Shown here in pieces: positions 11,541 through 21,351 of a DNA stretch of 64,000 nt. Numbering within the stretch: the stretch's first letter is position 1; the number at the start of each line of letters is the position of its first letter. This stretch comes from Yponomeuta sedellus. Lineage: Eukaryota > Arthropoda > Insecta > Lepidoptera > Yponomeutidae. The stretch is from positions 7,460,357 through 7,524,356 of the forward strand of contig OW203747.1 in NCBI GenBank assembly GCA_934045075.1, in the 5' to 3' direction. Below the pieces are notes generated by a model. It worked only from the letters and a program-made list of their open reading frames with translations. It was not told the DNA's origin and did not search any database. A program made the position numbers and the translations under genes.

Positions 11541-11984
11541 TTATACTATTTTTATTTTTAATGCACTAACCCGTGCTGAGGAACAAATTCAAAAACCTAT
11601 TTAGAGGTTAAAAATTTTTTTTTGCGGGTTCGAATCCCGGCATGGGTGAAATTTTTAGCCTCTAAATAGGTTTTTGAATTTGTTCCTTAGCACGGGTTAG
11701 TGCACTAAAAATAAAAATAGTATAATCATGTGGGTACAGTGATATCGTTCCGATGTTAAACCTAACTGCAAAGTAGGTAGTCGGGGCTGTAAGTAATGCA
11801 ATTTGGTTAAGTCAGATGTCACTGCCTGTACGTAATACAGAGAATAATGTAAAGAGGTTCGAAATTTCATTGATGCCGTGAGTCGCCCATTGGCTCAATT
11901 GGTAGAGCGCTGGCACGGATAGCCAGAGATTGCGGGTTCGAATCCCGGCATGGGTGAAATTTTTAGCCTCTAAATAGATTTTTG
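11541..11984 (+). mobile_element. SINE-1, longest copy (tRNA-like, foldback)
   Basis: Modules in order: a 78-bp inverted-repeat arm (11540-11617), a 31-base loop holding a piece of the tRNA-like part, the matching arm (11649-11726; 3 mismatches), a unique-type module (11727-11884), a tRNA-like domain (11885-11955) and a 29-base tail ending in a TAGRTTTTTG word. Pol III box A (TGGCTCAATTGG) and box B (GGTTCGAATCC) are intact. The tRNA-like part resembles tRNA-Ile by eye. The flanks AATCAAACATAA (11529-11540) and AATCAAACTTAA (11985-11996) look like a target-site duplication. A normal SINE has its tRNA part at the 5' end; here it is near the 3' end. Confidence 0.8.
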
Positions 11985-12025
11985 AATCAAACTTAAGTTT
12001 ATTGATATAAATGGACCGTATCTTC

Positions 12026-12205
12026 TATAATATAAAAATGAATCGCTGAATGTGTTGGTAAGCGCAAATCTCGAGAGTAACTGAACCGATTTCGCTAACT
12101 CTTTTTTTATAATATTCCTTGAAGTATGAGGATGGTTCTTACGGTGAAAAAAAAAATTAAAGGGTCGACTGTTAGGCGGTATGAAGTTCGCTGGGTCAGC
12201 TTGTT
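12026..12205 (+). mobile_element. Helitron-like copy
   Basis: Starts TCTTCTATAATATAAAAATG; the end GGGTCAGCTTG has lost the CTAG. It follows the SINE-1 at 11541-11984. Confidence 0.5.
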
Positions 12206-12389
12206 AATAATAAAAATAAAACCCTGCCTAAAACATCTTAATAGCTTTAGGTGAAGATGCATAGTGAAAAATAACAAACGACAACTATTTAAAATAAAAA
12301 GAAAATTAACCTTTTTAGTATTATGCCTTCTTGTTGTACTGTATTGTACAACGCCTAAAGCGACACCCCAGATTAACACAAAAGCTACG

Positions 12390-12780
12390 TTTTATAGCGG
12401 GAAAATATAATTTACTATCATAAACACACTGTCCACGCTGACATAAATGAAGAGTTCTTCTTTTGCGTTAAATGGATATATTATTAATAATTTACAAAAT
12501 TGTTTATAGGAAAATATTCGAGCGTGCCTTGTTTGCGAGTGACGTTTGCAGAGTAACTCGCCGGCGCGCCGCGCGGGGGCGCGCAGGTGAAGTATATCAG
12601 CAAAGAGGCTAAATAATCTTCCAGCCGGCACGTTATATGTACGAGCGTGTACACACACAATTTATTTTCCCTAATAAACCGCGGGTAACTCCGCAGGGCA
12701 CATCTAGTTATGGTTATAATTTCAGTGGCTGAAAACCAGCGCTCTCCGGGGCTGACTTGGGTCAGTACCAGCTGAGCCAC
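12390..12780 (-). repeat. Dispersed repeat with a GC-rich insertion
   Basis: On the - strand, CTAGATGTGCCCTGCGGAGT (12685-12705) and GCTATAAAACGTAGC (12385-12400) are parts of one lepidopteran repeat whose relative is at 56480-56660. Between them lies an insertion of about 240 bases with a very GC-rich core (12560-12590, GGCGCGCCGCGCGG). Confidence 0.4.
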
Positions 12781-13170
12781 TACCTTTTGCCTTATTTTTA
12801 ATACCTAGGGTTAAGTGTTATTTTGTTTTCAATAGTTTTTTGATGAGGCAGGCATATCTTTATATGTAAGATTCATAGCTTATGTTCCAAAAAATAACAA
12901 ATATATTTAATTATTTACGTACATGCACTATACATGCCCAACTATGAGGCTAAGTGCGGAAACCACAGGATAAACTACTACTACTATGTACATGCACCAC
13001 GTACCGACTATATTCTTCATACAATCCACTCCTTCCAAAGGTTGTCTGGAAGAGATCGTTCTTAGCGATAAGACCGCCAATTGTATAACATTACTTAGAT
13101 TTAAGAATCATGGTTGTAATATTTTTTCTGGTTGTGCAATAAAGTGTTCTCTATCTATATATTTAAAGTG

Positions 13171-13408
13171 TGTAACTGTGCAAACCTCTTCACACCGTTT
13201 TTATATTTATTTTTCTATCTATTACTTTCAAATATTTAAACTTACGTCACACATTTTTCGATTTACCTCATTTCTCATCATTACCACCTCACACATTGAA
13301 TAGATCTGACTATTTTACCTGCTTATCCGTTTTTATCCAGTTTTCTGTTTTATTACAAAATAAATAAACAGTACAAATAAAGCGACAGTTCAAGTCGTTC
13401 CAGTTTCA
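13171..13408 (+). repeat. Dispersed repeat Rep-L, second copy
   Basis: Matches 2846-3072. It is preceded by a variant Rep-E end at 13010-13160. Confidence 0.6.
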
Positions 13409-13535
13409 TTATTTACAAAAGTTTTACAACATTCCAAGTGTTCATTAGCAAATACAGAATATACATATATTTTCTTGTGGATACGTTTTATATAAGTTTT
13501 TCGTGCCTTAATGTAGGTTCTGAAGTTGATTTTTG

Positions 13536-13602
13536 AAATGAAAAGGTTTTATTCAAAGTAGCGTAGAAACTGCGGCTTAATTAACGTTACAATTCAAACT
13601 AG
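13536..13602 (-). repeat. 3' end of the 41.9-kb LINE family
   Basis: On the - strand this matches the terminal 65 bases of the LINE at 41840-41905, including GCTACTTTGAATAAAACC and the start of the ATTTC tail. It is a severely 5'-truncated copy. Confidence 0.6.
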
Positions 13603-13607
13603 GTTGT

Positions 13608-13976
13608 TTATTATTCGTTATCAACCCTTGTATGTCCCCACTGCTGGGGCACGGGTCTCTTCCTGCATCGCAGGAAGGTTAGGCCATACTCCACCACGGG
13701 GGCCAAGTCCGGGTTGGTGGAGGATTGTGAGACAGTGGCGGGTCTTACAGTCAGAAGTTATCAAGCCGCCCAAAAGGCCTCTGGCACGGCTTAACGACTG
13801 TCATTATATGACAGCCGGCATCAACGGCTTAGCGTGCCTTGCGAAGCACGGAAGGGCCCGGAAAGGTGGCACTAACGGCAGTCACGGGACGCTCACCCAT
13901 CCTGTACCTGACGGGGCCTGTTGTTGCTTAACCAAGTGATTGATCCCAGTCACTCGGTTCGCCTAGGCCACGAGCG
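13608..13976 (+). repeat. Rep-F, full-length copy
   Basis: An interspersed repeat of about 370 bp with no coding potential. Read on the - strand it starts GTGGCCTAGGCGAACC, has a hairpin (CCGAGTGATTG ... CAATCACTTGG) and ends CCCAGCAGTGGGGACATACA then AGGGTTGATA, which resembles an RTE 3' terminus. It is probably a SINE or an RTE-derived non-autonomous element. Others: 1960-2152 (+), 7886-8074 (-), 9403-9472 (-, 5' end), 15245-15507 (-), 18710-18950 (-), 19708-20062 (+), 20570-21083 (+), 27630-27768 (-), 30322-30640 (+), 38050-38245 (-), 39781-39908 (-), 50925-51540 (-), 54435-54625 (-) and 57578-57930 (-). Confidence 0.75.
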
Positions 13977-13998
13977 CTTCGTTTCGCTTCGCTTGTTT

Positions 13999-14212
13999 AT
14001 TCTTCTTCTTCAGACTATATTAGTCCACTGCTGGACATAGCCCTCCCCTAATGAGCGCCATAGCGCAAGATTGTGCCATCATTGGGGGGTAATGCCCATA
14101 TTCCTCACGCTGGGCATGCGGGTTGGGGATCGCAGTTTGGTGGAATTGTACTGCAGGGGGCGCTGCTGCCCACCCCCCGGTTTGTGTCCTTTAGTCGCCT
14201 TTTACGACATCC
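13999..14212 (+). repeat. Rep-G copy
   Basis: An interspersed repeat that on the - strand ends in AGTGGACTAATATAG plus a short GAA/GAC-rich tail, like RTE 3' ends. It contains CTGCAGGGGGCGCTGC (14151-14166). Other copies: 4881-4952 (+, end only), 38643-38804 (+), 41956-42120 (+), 52951-53124 (-), 53267-53433 (+), 60417-60595 (+), 60660-60895 (-), 62388-62466 (+) and 63783-63850 (+). Confidence 0.7.
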
Positions 14213-14647
14213 GCTTGTTTTTATTAATTACTAAATATATGTATGCTCGCTCGACCTTCTGCCCGACTTTACTTTTGTACCGCGACAGATACAAAGGCGT
14301 GATAAGGCAGTTGACGTAACATGGTGTGTTAACAAGATGGGTTGTCATGCTGTACAGTTCTCGTTATGCTATAGGCTTAAGATACGTGAGAGTCTAGTTA
14401 GCAAGCTGGAGTGGCACGTCGGTCGAGCATGAAGTTTTTATTTAAACTTTTATTTAAGATAATACAAGAGAACACATGTGTTTCAATTGTACCAAGTTGT
14501 CTGCCGGGCTTTGCACCAGCCTTTTATGTCATAAATCTATTGAAATGAATCCTTGCATATGACAGATTGGAGTTACCAGTGTTATATTGCATTTTGCGAA
14601 TCCATAATTAGAAAAAATTAATATATATCCTAACTAGGATAAAAAAA

Positions 14648-14790
14648 GATAAGAATATTCTTTATTGTACACCAGGAAAACACAAACGAAAAATTATTAC
14701 AAAGATACAGTACAATTGGCGGCCTTATTGCTTAGAGCAATTTCTTAAACGATGGAGAGTTGCTGAAGGAAAAGTGAGACGGGTAGTTGG
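14648..14790 (-). repeat. Rep-E copy
   Basis: Same 3' end on the - strand, about 100 bases left of the SINE-4 at 14888. Confidence 0.65.
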
Positions 14791-14887
14791 ATAGTACTAA
14801 ATTGTAGTATTTTGAGTTTTTCTTGTAGTTTACATTATAAATGTATACTAAATTGCACACATAAAATACGTACAAAATGTACGTAAG

Positions 14888-15190
14888 GTCCAGTGGGTAG
14901 AACAATTGGCTCTGAAAATGGAGACCCAGGTTCGATTCCCAGTGCGGGCATGTACTAATGACTTTGTTTTTTTAAATTATGTACACTTTTGAAGTTATAG
15001 TAGCAAAAACCACTCGCTAACTGTAAAGGAAAACGTAGTGAGGAAATCTCAGTGTCTGAGGTGTTCAAATATCTCAGCGCTTGAATTGACCAGTCCGCTG
15101 TGGGCACGCGTAGTAATCAAACCCATATTATCTCTCTTAGCGAAGGCCTATGCCCTGTATTGGCACGTTTTAAGGATATAGTAAAAAAAA
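14888..15190 (+). mobile_element. SINE-4, short-tail subtype
   Basis: The same head and body as at 4976, but the end is the GCCCTGnAnTGGnACGTTT type. Other copies of this subtype: 16715-17018 (-), 17230-17345 (-, 3' half), 27020-27150 (+, 3' half), 49190-49325 (+, 3' half), 52575-52855 (+), 60290-60405 (-) and 61400-61620 (-). Confidence 0.65.
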
Positions 15191-15244
15191 ATATATTACT
15201 TATTACTGCCGACGTGATCAGTAATGTAATACAACCATTAGTTC

Positions 15245-15507
15245 GAGCGCGCAAACACGAGCGCTTCCGTGCTTCGCAAGGCACGTTAAGCCGTTGGTGC
15301 CGGCTGTCATGTAATGGCAGTCGTTAAGCCATGTCGGAAGCCTTATAGGCGGCTTGATAACTTCTGACAGTAAGGCCCGCCACTGCCTTACAATCCTCCA
15401 TCAACCTGGACTTGGCCCCCGTGGTGGAGTAATGCCTAAACTTTCTGTGATGCAGGAAAAGACCCGTGCCCCAGCAGTGGGGACATACAAGGGTTGATAT
15501 CGACTAG
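15245..15507 (-). repeat. Rep-F copy
   Basis: Most of the repeat, lacking the hairpin end. It lies next to the SINE-4 at 14888-15190. Confidence 0.65.
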
Positions 15508-16433
15508 TTCGTGTTTCTTGAAATGAGGAAAAGGAAGCCGGTGTCAACAAAAGTATAAATTAAAGTAAGTCTTACTGCGTATATCGAACCCGGGACCCTT
15601 GCGTTGCGTTGATAGAAAACTAATAAGACAATTTCGCAGTATAACATGCAGTATAATACGGCCATATAATTAGTTAGGGACTACGCGATTCGAAAAAAGA
15701 AAATTGAATATTCTAAACAAATCGTCGGCAAATAAAACGGGAGCGTAAATCTGCATAATCAGGTTACTTTGAAAGAGGCAAGTTTACTAAAACAACGAGA
15801 TGAAATAAAACAAGGTGCAAAAGCAAAGTTAAGCCAATTTCTATAAAAATGCTTGTCTCGAGGCCCTATTTGTAAAGGAGCTCGTTATTTAGCAATTTAC
15901 TCAACGCCAGTACAGAGTAACAAGGTGCAGATGGTTCATTTGACTGGAAATTAAAGTGAAACTTATAATCTTCTGTTGATGATGATGATGATTGATCCGA
16001 CCGATTTCGGCCATGGCGACCACTTTGACCCCTAATCACATATGTGGCGCTGGTGCGCTCGAAGATGGCTTATGTAGCCTATCTTCGCGGCGAAACTCCA
16101 TGCACACTGAGGACGTGTAATCTTCTGTTACATTAACAATGAACTGTAAATAATTGTAGCAATAGGAAACAAGTAGACACATATCCTCCTAAGCCCTGGA
16201 GGTAGCTTACTACAAGTCTTCTGAAACTACGTAGATTTTGAACAACTTTTTCTTCTTGTCCACAACATGATGAGGAAAATATTGGACCTGGAACAGTAAG
16301 TTTTCCGGACTTCGTGCTAAACCATTTGGTGTGAATCAATAATAAGACGCCAGGGCTTAGGAGGATATATATATCATGTAAATTAAAATATATGATTTAT
16401 TATCCCAAAAAAATATTGAATGAAAAAGATTGA

Positions 16434-16682
16434 CGAAACAAATATATAGTATTGCGAATGTGAGTAGAAGGGCTGGTAAGGGACGTCCCAGGCAGACATA
16501 CATCGACTAAATAGGGGATGTATTAGCAAGGGGAAAGATAAAAAGTACCCGGAACCGGCGTGCGAGCACGCAACGACTTATGGACGTTGATGAAGCGAAG
16601 GTGATCTGTCAGGATCGTGGCAAGTGGCAGTCACTGGTCTCTGCCTACCCCTTTGGGATACAGGCGTGAGGTTATGTATGTA
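16434..16682 (+). pseudogene. LINE ORF2 C-terminus, TKQIY family
   Basis: The + strand reads IANVSRRAGKGRPRQTYID, an in-frame stop, then IGDVLARGKIKSTRNRRA and QDRGKWQSLVSAYPFG followed by TGA. It is the best-preserved copy of this LINE tail in the window, with one stop. Confidence 0.65.
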
Positions 16683-16714
16683 TCCCAAAAAGTAACTAAA
16701 ATAAGTTAATTTGT

Positions 16715-17018
16715 GTAGTTTTTTAACGTCTCTCTGCAAGGCACAACCTTTTTCTGAGAGAGAGAGAGAGAGAGAAAGTGCTTAATTACTACGCGAACCC
16801 ACCGCGGATTGGCAATTCCAAACGCTGAGGTATGCGAACGTCTTAGACACTAGGACTTCCTCACGATGTTTTCCTTCACGGTGGTATTGCTACTATAAGT
16901 TTTCAAATATACATAACTTAGAAAACAAAGTCATTGATACATGTTCGCAATGGGAATCGAACCTGGGTCTCTTGCTTCCGAGTCCATTGTTCTACCCACC
17001 GTGCTACCGCTAATTATA
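16715..17018 (-). mobile_element. SINE-4 copy
   Basis: Head on the right (box B complement GGAATCGAACCTGGG near 16950), end on the left beside a GA dinucleotide run (16757-16776). Confidence 0.65.
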
Positions 17019-17045
17019 CCTAATAGTCTTTTTTTTACTAAAATA

Positions 17046-17222
17046 CATACATAATCTCACGCCTGTATCCTAGAGGGGTAGGCAGAGACCAGGGACTGCC
17101 ACTTGCCACGATCCTGACAGATCGCCTTCGCTTCATCAACGTTCATAAGTCGTTGCATGCACGCACGCCTTATCCGGGTACTTTTTATCTTCCCCTTTGC
17201 TAATACATCCCCTATTTGGTCG
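17046..17222 (-). pseudogene. LINE ORF2 C-terminus, TKQIY family
   Basis: This - strand copy of the LINE tail is 5'-truncated at the TYIDQIGDVL region near 17222 and is followed there by the 3' half of a SINE-4. Confidence 0.55.
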
Positions 17223-17420
17223 ACTTTCTTTTATGTAGCTTATAAACGTCCCACTGCAGGGCACATGCCTGTAATCAGAGAAAGAGTATGGGATTATTTA
17301 CCAAGCGTGCCCACCGTGGATTAGCAATCTTTGTAATCCTCTCTAATAAGTGTAAGTTATTGTAGCGATACGAAAAGCTACTTCAATGCTTAGAATTGAT
17401 AAAATTGTTGATTTATGCAT

Positions 17421-17598
17421 TGACAAATACCAGTATTAATCTTTGACCGAATAATAATTCAGGCCACTTAGAAAAAACATAATACTGCAAGCCATTTAAA
17501 ATACTGCAATGACAAATACCAGTATTAATCTGTGACCGAATAATAATTCAGGCCACTTAGAAAAAACATAATACTGCAAGCCATTTAAATTACTGCAA
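17421..17598 (+). repeat. 89-bp tandem duplication
   Basis: Two 89-base units differ at about 2 positions. Confidence 0.85.
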
Positions 17599-17599
17599 T

Positions 17600-18705
17600 G
17601 AAAAAGAAAAAAATATATTCCGACTTCTTCTTTTGTGGCCAGACTGTCAGGCTTGCATGCCACTTGATAAAAACTCGCTACCAAGGTACCAACCTCTTTT
17701 CTGTCCCAGGTCATTTACCAAGGAGGTAATAAAGCCCATTTTTGCTTATTTTAAGTACTTACCATTTCAAAAAGTAATATTACCAGTGACAGTATCACGC
17801 TATACTATAATAGTCACCTTAATGACTGCTCTGAAAAATGTAATGTAGATGCAGGATTTTTTAATAATTAAGCGTGTTTTTTCAATGGGAGTGTGTAATT
17901 TTCTGGAAATTATGGCAGCAATCTTGACAGTTTAATTGTTATTATTTTACAAGAGTCGCCCAATTAAAAGGCATTAAATCTGAATTTTAAAAAGTTTTTC
18001 AAGTGTGATGTGGTAACCAACGGATAAAAGATAACAGATAATTTATTTAAAAAACATTTTACAGTGACCTTATCACTAAGGCAGTGGTACCCTGTTCCCT
18101 AAAAAAGGCTAAAAACCTGTGGATTTAGGATAAGCAGTGCTCCTCCGAAACACATTTTATATAATTAAGGTCAACAGACTTCAATACTACTCTAAATTTA
18201 TTGTACTTTTACGGAAAAAATAAAATAAAAAATATTAAAGTTAAAACTAAGTAATATGAGAAAAAACAAAGAGCATGTATGTTGGTGTGTATGTGTGTGT
18301 GTGTGTGTGAATGTGTCAAGAAAGCCTACAAGATGTCTATTTTGAGATATTTTTGATTTATTTGTGATACTATTTGTGATTTACTAGTTTTACGAAATAA
18401 TAGTTAAAAGCTGTTCAGTTTCAGCCATGAATACTTTCTGAGGCTGTTTATATAAAACAAGTAGGGCAGCCTCAAGTGTGATCGAACCTACTCTTATTAC
18501 AGTTTATTGAATTATTACAATTGATTTCAGTATGTCCTTTTACTCACACAGCAGTTTTATAGTTCTACTAACCCGAAGATGATAAACTTACCATTTACAC
18601 GGTGTTTTCAATTAAAATGTGCTTTCATTTTATTACACACTTAAAAGATATTTATTGCTGAACGCCTATTATTTCTTAGTTTCTTTCTTCTTTCTTGCTG
18701 ATTAC
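17600..18705. other. AT-rich stretch without a gene
   Basis: Only a GT run at 18287 is notable. The short frames are chance. Confidence 0.5.
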
Positions 18706-18709
18706 AGAG

Positions 18710-18950
18710 AAACGGTGTTTCGCAGGGCACGCTAAGCCTTTAGTGCCGGCTGTCATATAATAGCAGTCGTTAATGCATGTCATAGGCCTTATTGGCGTCT
18801 TGATAACTTCAGACAGTAAGGCCCGCCACGGTCTTACAATCCTCTACCAACCCGGACTTGGCACCCGTGGTGGAGTATGGCCTAACCTTTCTGCGATGCA
18901 GGAAGAGATCCGGGCCCCAGCAAAGGGATCATTAAAAGGGTTGATATCAT
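18710..18950 (-). repeat. Rep-F copy
   Basis: Lacks the hairpin end; the terminal CCCAGCAnnGGG region is diverged. Confidence 0.6.
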
Positions 18951-19059
18951 ACAGAGAAATAACAGTAACAGAAATTTAGTATAATATCAAACTATTGTAT
19001 GCTAAAAGCTATTAGACCCTGAGTGATCAGTTATTTAAGATGACTTTTTTATGACTAGC

Positions 19060-19705
19060 CTATTTACGTACCACTGCAGGGCACAGACTTTGTTACAGAT
19101 AGAAACTATGGGCTTAATTTTGACGCGTGCCCACCACTGATTGGCAATTTCAAGCGCTAAGAGATTTGAACACCTCAGACACTCAGGTTTCCTCACGACA
19201 GTATTTCTTTATGATTCGCGATACTCCGTTTTTTAGACCTGAGATTTCCGCACTTAGCCTCATAGTTGGGCCATTGTACGTAGCAAGCTCTGAGGTACGC
19301 TAACACCTCAGACACTAGGGTTTCCTTACGATGTTTTCCTTCACCGTCAGCGAGTAGTATTGCTACTATAATTTCACAAATGCACATAACATAGAAAACA
19401 AAGTCATTGGTACATGCCGGGGTTTGAACCCACGATCTCCCGATTGAGAAGCCGGCGTTCTACACCTCTCCGCTACCACGGTGAAAACATCGCGAGGAAA
19501 CCCGTGGCTTGGTTGGTTCCGCACTTTGACAAGTCTTTTCTGTCGGCTAGGCCAACTGAGCTGGTCAGGATTGTACAGGTGTCGGGCAAGCCTACACTAT
19601 CTAAAGATATGTTCCAGACACTGCAGCGTCTGAGTGGTCCCTTCATCCATCTAGTGTGAGTGAATATGCCACTAGACGCTGTATAAATCATCTCATTACG
19701 TAGAT
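19060..19705. mobile_element. Compound of facing SINE-4 copies
   Basis: A - strand SINE-4 (19060-19482) carries a 90-base insertion of another repeat (19202-19290, with TATGATTCGCGATACTC). A + strand SINE-4 body of the long subtype begins where the first head ends (19482-19705). Confidence 0.55.
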
Positions 19706-19707
19706 CA

Positions 19708-20062
19708 TCATCATCAACCCATTATGTCCCCACCGAGGGGCACGGGTCTCTTCCCTGAGGAAGGTATAGGCCATACTCCACCTCAGGGGCCAAGTCCGGA
19801 TTGGTGGAGGCTTGCAAGACTAGTGGCTGGTTTACTGTCAGAAGTTTTTAAGCCGCCCTAAGGCCTCTAACTTGGCTTAACGACGGCCATCTGGCGACGG
19901 CAGTCGGCACCAAATCCTTAACGTGCCTTGCAAAGCACGGAACCGCTCGGAAAAATGCCATTAGCGTGAGTCATAGACGGTTTAGCCATCCATGCACTGA
20001 ACGCGCCCTGTGTTGCTTAACCTTCGTGATCGTCCAAGATCACTCAGGCAGCCGGACCTACG
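19708..20062 (+). repeat. Rep-F copy
   Basis: Nearly full length but diverged in the middle; it follows the compound SINE-4 directly. Confidence 0.6.
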
Positions 20063-20288
20063 GAAATTAATAGAAAAGAGCGTGACAGAATTTAAAGTTA
20101 CTTATTGTAATTCTACATTAAAAAACCGGCACTTAGTTGAAACCGATCTGTGTCAATAATAGACGTACTTGAATGTTAATAAACTCGATACGCCCACCTA
20201 ACCGTGTATTTTATCGACTGAGCATCGATTTAATTGGTAGGCGCACTATTTTGGATAACAATCCATGCGCTTTGTGAAATTCAATACA

Positions 20289-20472
20289 ATTTGCTTAAGC
20301 TAGATGTCGCTGCCTGTACGTAATACAGAGAATAGTGTAAAGAGGTTCGAAATTTCACTGATGCCGGTGATTCGCCCATTGGCTCAATTGGAAGAGCGCT
20401 GGCACGGATAGCCAGAGGTTGCGGGTTCGAATCCCGGCATGGGTGAAATTTTTAGCCTTTAAATAGGTTTTT
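20289..20472 (+). mobile_element. SINE-1 copy, 5'-truncated
   Basis: It starts inside the middle module, with the tRNA-like domain at 20374-20444 and the AATAGGTTTTT end. Exact 12-base direct repeats AAATTCAATACA flank it (20277-20288 and 20473-20484). This copy has no inverted module, and its truncation plus duplication is typical of target-primed reverse transcription. Confidence 0.8.
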
Positions 20473-20569
20473 AAATTCAATACAGTACAGCCGAAATGTC
20501 GACTGTACTGTATCGACAATTTCATTTTATTTATGTAGTAATCCACTAACGTTTATAGAATATATTGGA

Positions 20570-21083
20570 CTTCGATATCAACCCTTTTGTATGCTCAACC
20601 CTACTGCTGGGGCATAGGTCTCTTCTTGCAGAACAGGAAGGTTAGGCCATACTTTACCACGTGGTCTGTGAACGGGTTGGTGGAGAATTGTAAGACAATA
20701 GTATAGAATATATTTATTTGTCTTCAAGCGAAATAAGACACAACAATCACTTATACTAGAGGCATTAATGACAGTTTAAGGAGACTATTATTTAACAGTT
20801 TATAAATAACAAATGATGACAAAAAGGTCTGTGCCTCGGCTTGTAACTAATGTACACCTTACAATGGCCTTACTCTCATCAGGCCGCCCATAAGGCCTCT
20901 GATATGTCTTATAAAAATCAGCATATAACATGACAGCCGGCACCAACGGCTTAACGTGCCTTGAGAAACACGGAAGCGCTTGGAAAAATGCCACTAGCAG
21001 TAGTCACGGGACGGTCACCCATCATGCACCTGACAGCGCCCGTTTTTGCTAAATCAAGTGATTGATTCCAATCACTCGGTTCG
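20570..21083 (+). repeat. Rep-F copy with insertion
   Basis: Rep-F sequence at 20570-20700 and 20878-21083, separated by about 175 bases (20701-20877) of unrelated AT-rich sequence. Confidence 0.55.
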
Positions 21084-21351
21084 ACTTACTTCCAGCTAAT
21101 CAGCCACCCACCCGTATTTAGATCGCAAAGTAAATTTCAGTAGTAGTAAGTAAGTCAAATTGAACTAGATCTGTACTCTTGAATGTAATGATGATCAATA
21201 CAATAAAGTTGAACCACTATTAATAGGTAGGTATTTAAGCTATAAAGCGTCGCTGCCAATATTTACTAATCTTACAACAAATTATTCCGTAAAGTCAATC
21301 TCGAAAACCGTTTTTTGCACCGCCCATCTTATTTTGTCGGCCTAACAATCT

